From assembly GCF_006442545.2 (NCBI RefSeq), contig NZ_CP083953.1, forward strand, positions 186,001 to 250,000: DNA of 64,000 bases, read 5' to 3'. The stretch comes from Mesorhizobium sp. B2-1-8. Lineage in GTDB: Bacteria > Pseudomonadota > Alphaproteobacteria > Rhizobiales > Rhizobiaceae. Below, piece after piece: positions 62,907 to 64,000 of this stretch. The first letter of the stretch is position 1; each line of letters begins with the position of its first letter. A program made the translations under genes and the position numbers. Under the pieces are notes generated by a model, which ran no database searches, had not been told where the DNA came from, and saw only the letters and a list, made by a program, of their open reading frames with translations.

Positions 62907-63485
62907 TTGGCCGATCAGGTAACCAATGAAGTTTCCATCGTTGAGCTGATCCCCGCCCTGCGGGCTTTCGCGCGAACCTTCTGTCGCGTCCCCGACGATG
63001 CCGACGATCTGGTGCAGGAGACGCTGACCAAGGGGCTCGCCAATATCGACAAGTTCGAACCCGGCACACGCATGAAATCGTGGCTCTTCACCATCATGCG
63101 CAACACTTACTATACCCGGATCAAGATTGCTGCCCGGGAAGCGCCAGGCCTGCTCGACTGCGCGTCGTCCAGGCCGATTTCGGAAGCCACCCAGGAATGG
63201 AGCGTCCAGAGCAAGGAAGTGCACGGCGCCATTCAAAAGCTACCCGAGCACCAACGCGAGGTCCTGATGCTGATCGGCGTTCTGGGAGTGAGCTATGAGG
63301 AAACGGCCGAGATATGTGGCTGCGCGGTGGGGACGGTCAAAAGTCGGCTGAACCGTGCCCGCGCCAACGTTCTTGAATTGCTTGGGGAGAGTTCGCTGCA
63401 GACATTGATGGAGAGACGAAACCATCTGTCGGACGGTCAGCTCGATATGACGGTGACGGCCGCAGATAGTCAGTTCTTCACGTGA
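62907..63485 (+). CDS. EcfG-like general stress sigma factor
   Basis: The TTG at 62907 follows GGAGG at seven bases and gives 192 residues, matching EcfG length; longer starts add non-homologous sequence. Region 2 reads IPALRAFARTFCRVPDDADD then LVQETLTKGLANIDKFEPGT and RMKSWLFTIMRNTYYTRIK. Region 4 reads IQKLPEHQREVLMLIGVLG then SYEETAEICGCAVGTVKSRLNRAR. These are characteristic of ECF15/EcfG sigma factors that drive the general stress response. The usual nepR-phyR neighbours are missing; a small NepR-like gene lies convergently downstream. Probably an accessory paralogue. Confidence 0.85.
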   Translation: MADQVTNEVSIVELIPALRAFARTFCRVPDDADDLVQETLTKGLANIDKFEPGTRMKSWLFTIMRNTYYTRIKIAAREAPGLLDCASSRPISEATQEWSVQSKEVHGAIQKLPEHQREVLMLIGVLGVSYEETAEICGCAVGTVKSRLNRARANVLELLGESSLQTLMERRNHLSDGQLDMTVTAADSQFFT

Positions 63486-63649
63486 CGTTTACGTCTCTCG
63501 ACCAGCGCGTTTTGCAACTCCATCGCCAGTTTGGTCAGCCGGTCCGGTATCCTTTCCTGCTCAATCGCAGATAGGAGAGAAGTGATCTCCCGATCCATAG
63601 CCAGACCGAATTCTGGGTCCACCGTATCATCCCTCGAACGAGACATCAT
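63470..63649 (-). CDS. Small NepR-like protein
   Basis: The protein has 59 residues from the ATG at 63649 (a second ATG follows at once); longer frames lack coding character. The core EITSLLSAIEQERIPDRLTK then LAMELQNALVERRKR resembles NepR anti-sigma factors, which have a conserved P-x-R motif (here IPDR) between two helices. It overlaps the 3' end of the sigma gene by 16 bases in convergent orientation. If it is a NepR it would bind and hold the neighbouring EcfG-like factor. Similarity is short and the call is tentative. Confidence 0.55.
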   Translation of the reverse strand: MMSRSRDDTVDPEFGLAMDREITSLLSAIEQERIPDRLTKLAMELQNALVERRKRHVKN

Positions 63650-63854
63650 ATTCTCTGGACAATAGATGGCGATTCTTAATCCTAGGTGGCGATCAGCGAG
63701 TTCACCGATGCGGGTGCGGATCTGCCGGGGCGGTCGTTGAAACCGTCGACCGGCTGATGCCTGAAGCGCGCGAAATAGTGAGAAATCAGGTTTCTCGGCA
63801 TGGTCCACGAATACAGGATCGAGAACCCTCCAAGCCCGGCCGAGCAGGATTGAA

Positions 63855-63983
63855 CTAGCCGTTCTGGTCTATCGCGTGGGGCGCGGGTTGGCGCCCGTTT
63901 TGCGCTTTGTGGCCGCTGAACCACAACCAGGCGGCGATGATCACGACCGCCATGATCGCTATCCAGGCTATGAGACGAGGCAT
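63855..63983 (-). CDS. 42-residue single-span membrane protein
   Basis: The protein MPRLIAWIAIMAVVIIAAWL then WFSGHKAQNG and a polar tail is preceded by GGAGGA eight bases before the ATG at 63983. One N-terminal membrane helix is evident. Function unknown; small membrane proteins of this kind are common near general-stress sigma genes in rhizobia. Confidence 0.6.
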   Translation of the reverse strand: MPRLIAWIAIMAVVIIAAWLWFSGHKAQNGRQPAPHAIDQNG

Positions 63984-64000
63984 TGCGGAATCCTCCGTGC

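Overview
The window looks like accessory DNA from a Rhizobiales chromosome or symbiosis island, most likely Mesorhizobium or a close relative. The evidence is the GC-rich codon use, the aap-type amino-acid importer, the bioFDAZ operon, an allantoin operon, a DUF1403-ScpB pair, an EcfG-type sigma factor and a dense load of broken insertion sequences. I see no rRNA, no complete tRNA and no CRISPR array. Species assignment is an inference from protein resemblance.

Layout. 1-1.6 kb: debris of IS66, ISNCY and Tn3-family elements. 1.7-16.1 kb: a catabolic locus made of a CapA-like phosphatase, a four-gene polar amino-acid ABC transporter, L-asparaginase, an M20 dipeptidase, an amidohydrolase, an IclR regulator on the opposite strand, a class V aminotransferase-like enzyme and aspartase. 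These can plausibly import and hydrolyse Asn/Asp compounds and deliver fumarate plus ammonia. Three similar candidate operators sit in front of three of its transcription units. 16.2-18.0 kb: glutathione-dependent formaldehyde oxidation (frmA, gfa). 18.5-21.7 kb: a complete tnpA-only Tn3-family transposon. 21.7-29.8 kb: DUF1403, ScpB, an AddAB-like helicase-nuclease pair and a truncated OLD-type ATPase, ending at a tRNA-Gly 3' fragment that looks like an attachment site.

29.9-46.2 kb is a defence block. It holds a three-gene AbiE-type operon with a frameshifted toxin gene, a short prokaryotic Argonaute with a three-part SIR2 / RecG-like GHKL ATPase / APAZ partner, and a type I restriction operon (half-HsdS, HsdM, HsdS, DUF6119, HsdR, YgjP-like metallopeptidase). 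Two copies of an 18-bp inverted repeat lie before the restriction operon. The block is followed by a second tRNA-3'-end-like sequence on the minus strand. The Argonaute pair is the most interesting system in the window.

46.3-49.0 kb is a scrambled zone: a Tn3 tnpA fragment, small ORFs, and a truncated sigma factor joined out of frame to a truncated amidohydrolase. 49.2-53.3 kb is a decaying biotin operon (bioB reduced to its last codons, bioF and bioD intact, bioA frameshifted, bioZ intact). 53.5-59.6 kb is an allantoin use operon (NCS1 permease, allantoinase, racemase, allantoicase) with a LysR regulator and a candidate operator. 60.3-62.4 kb is an IS91-type transposase plus tyrosine recombinase. 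The window ends with an EcfG-like sigma factor, a small convergent NepR-like protein and a 42-residue membrane protein.
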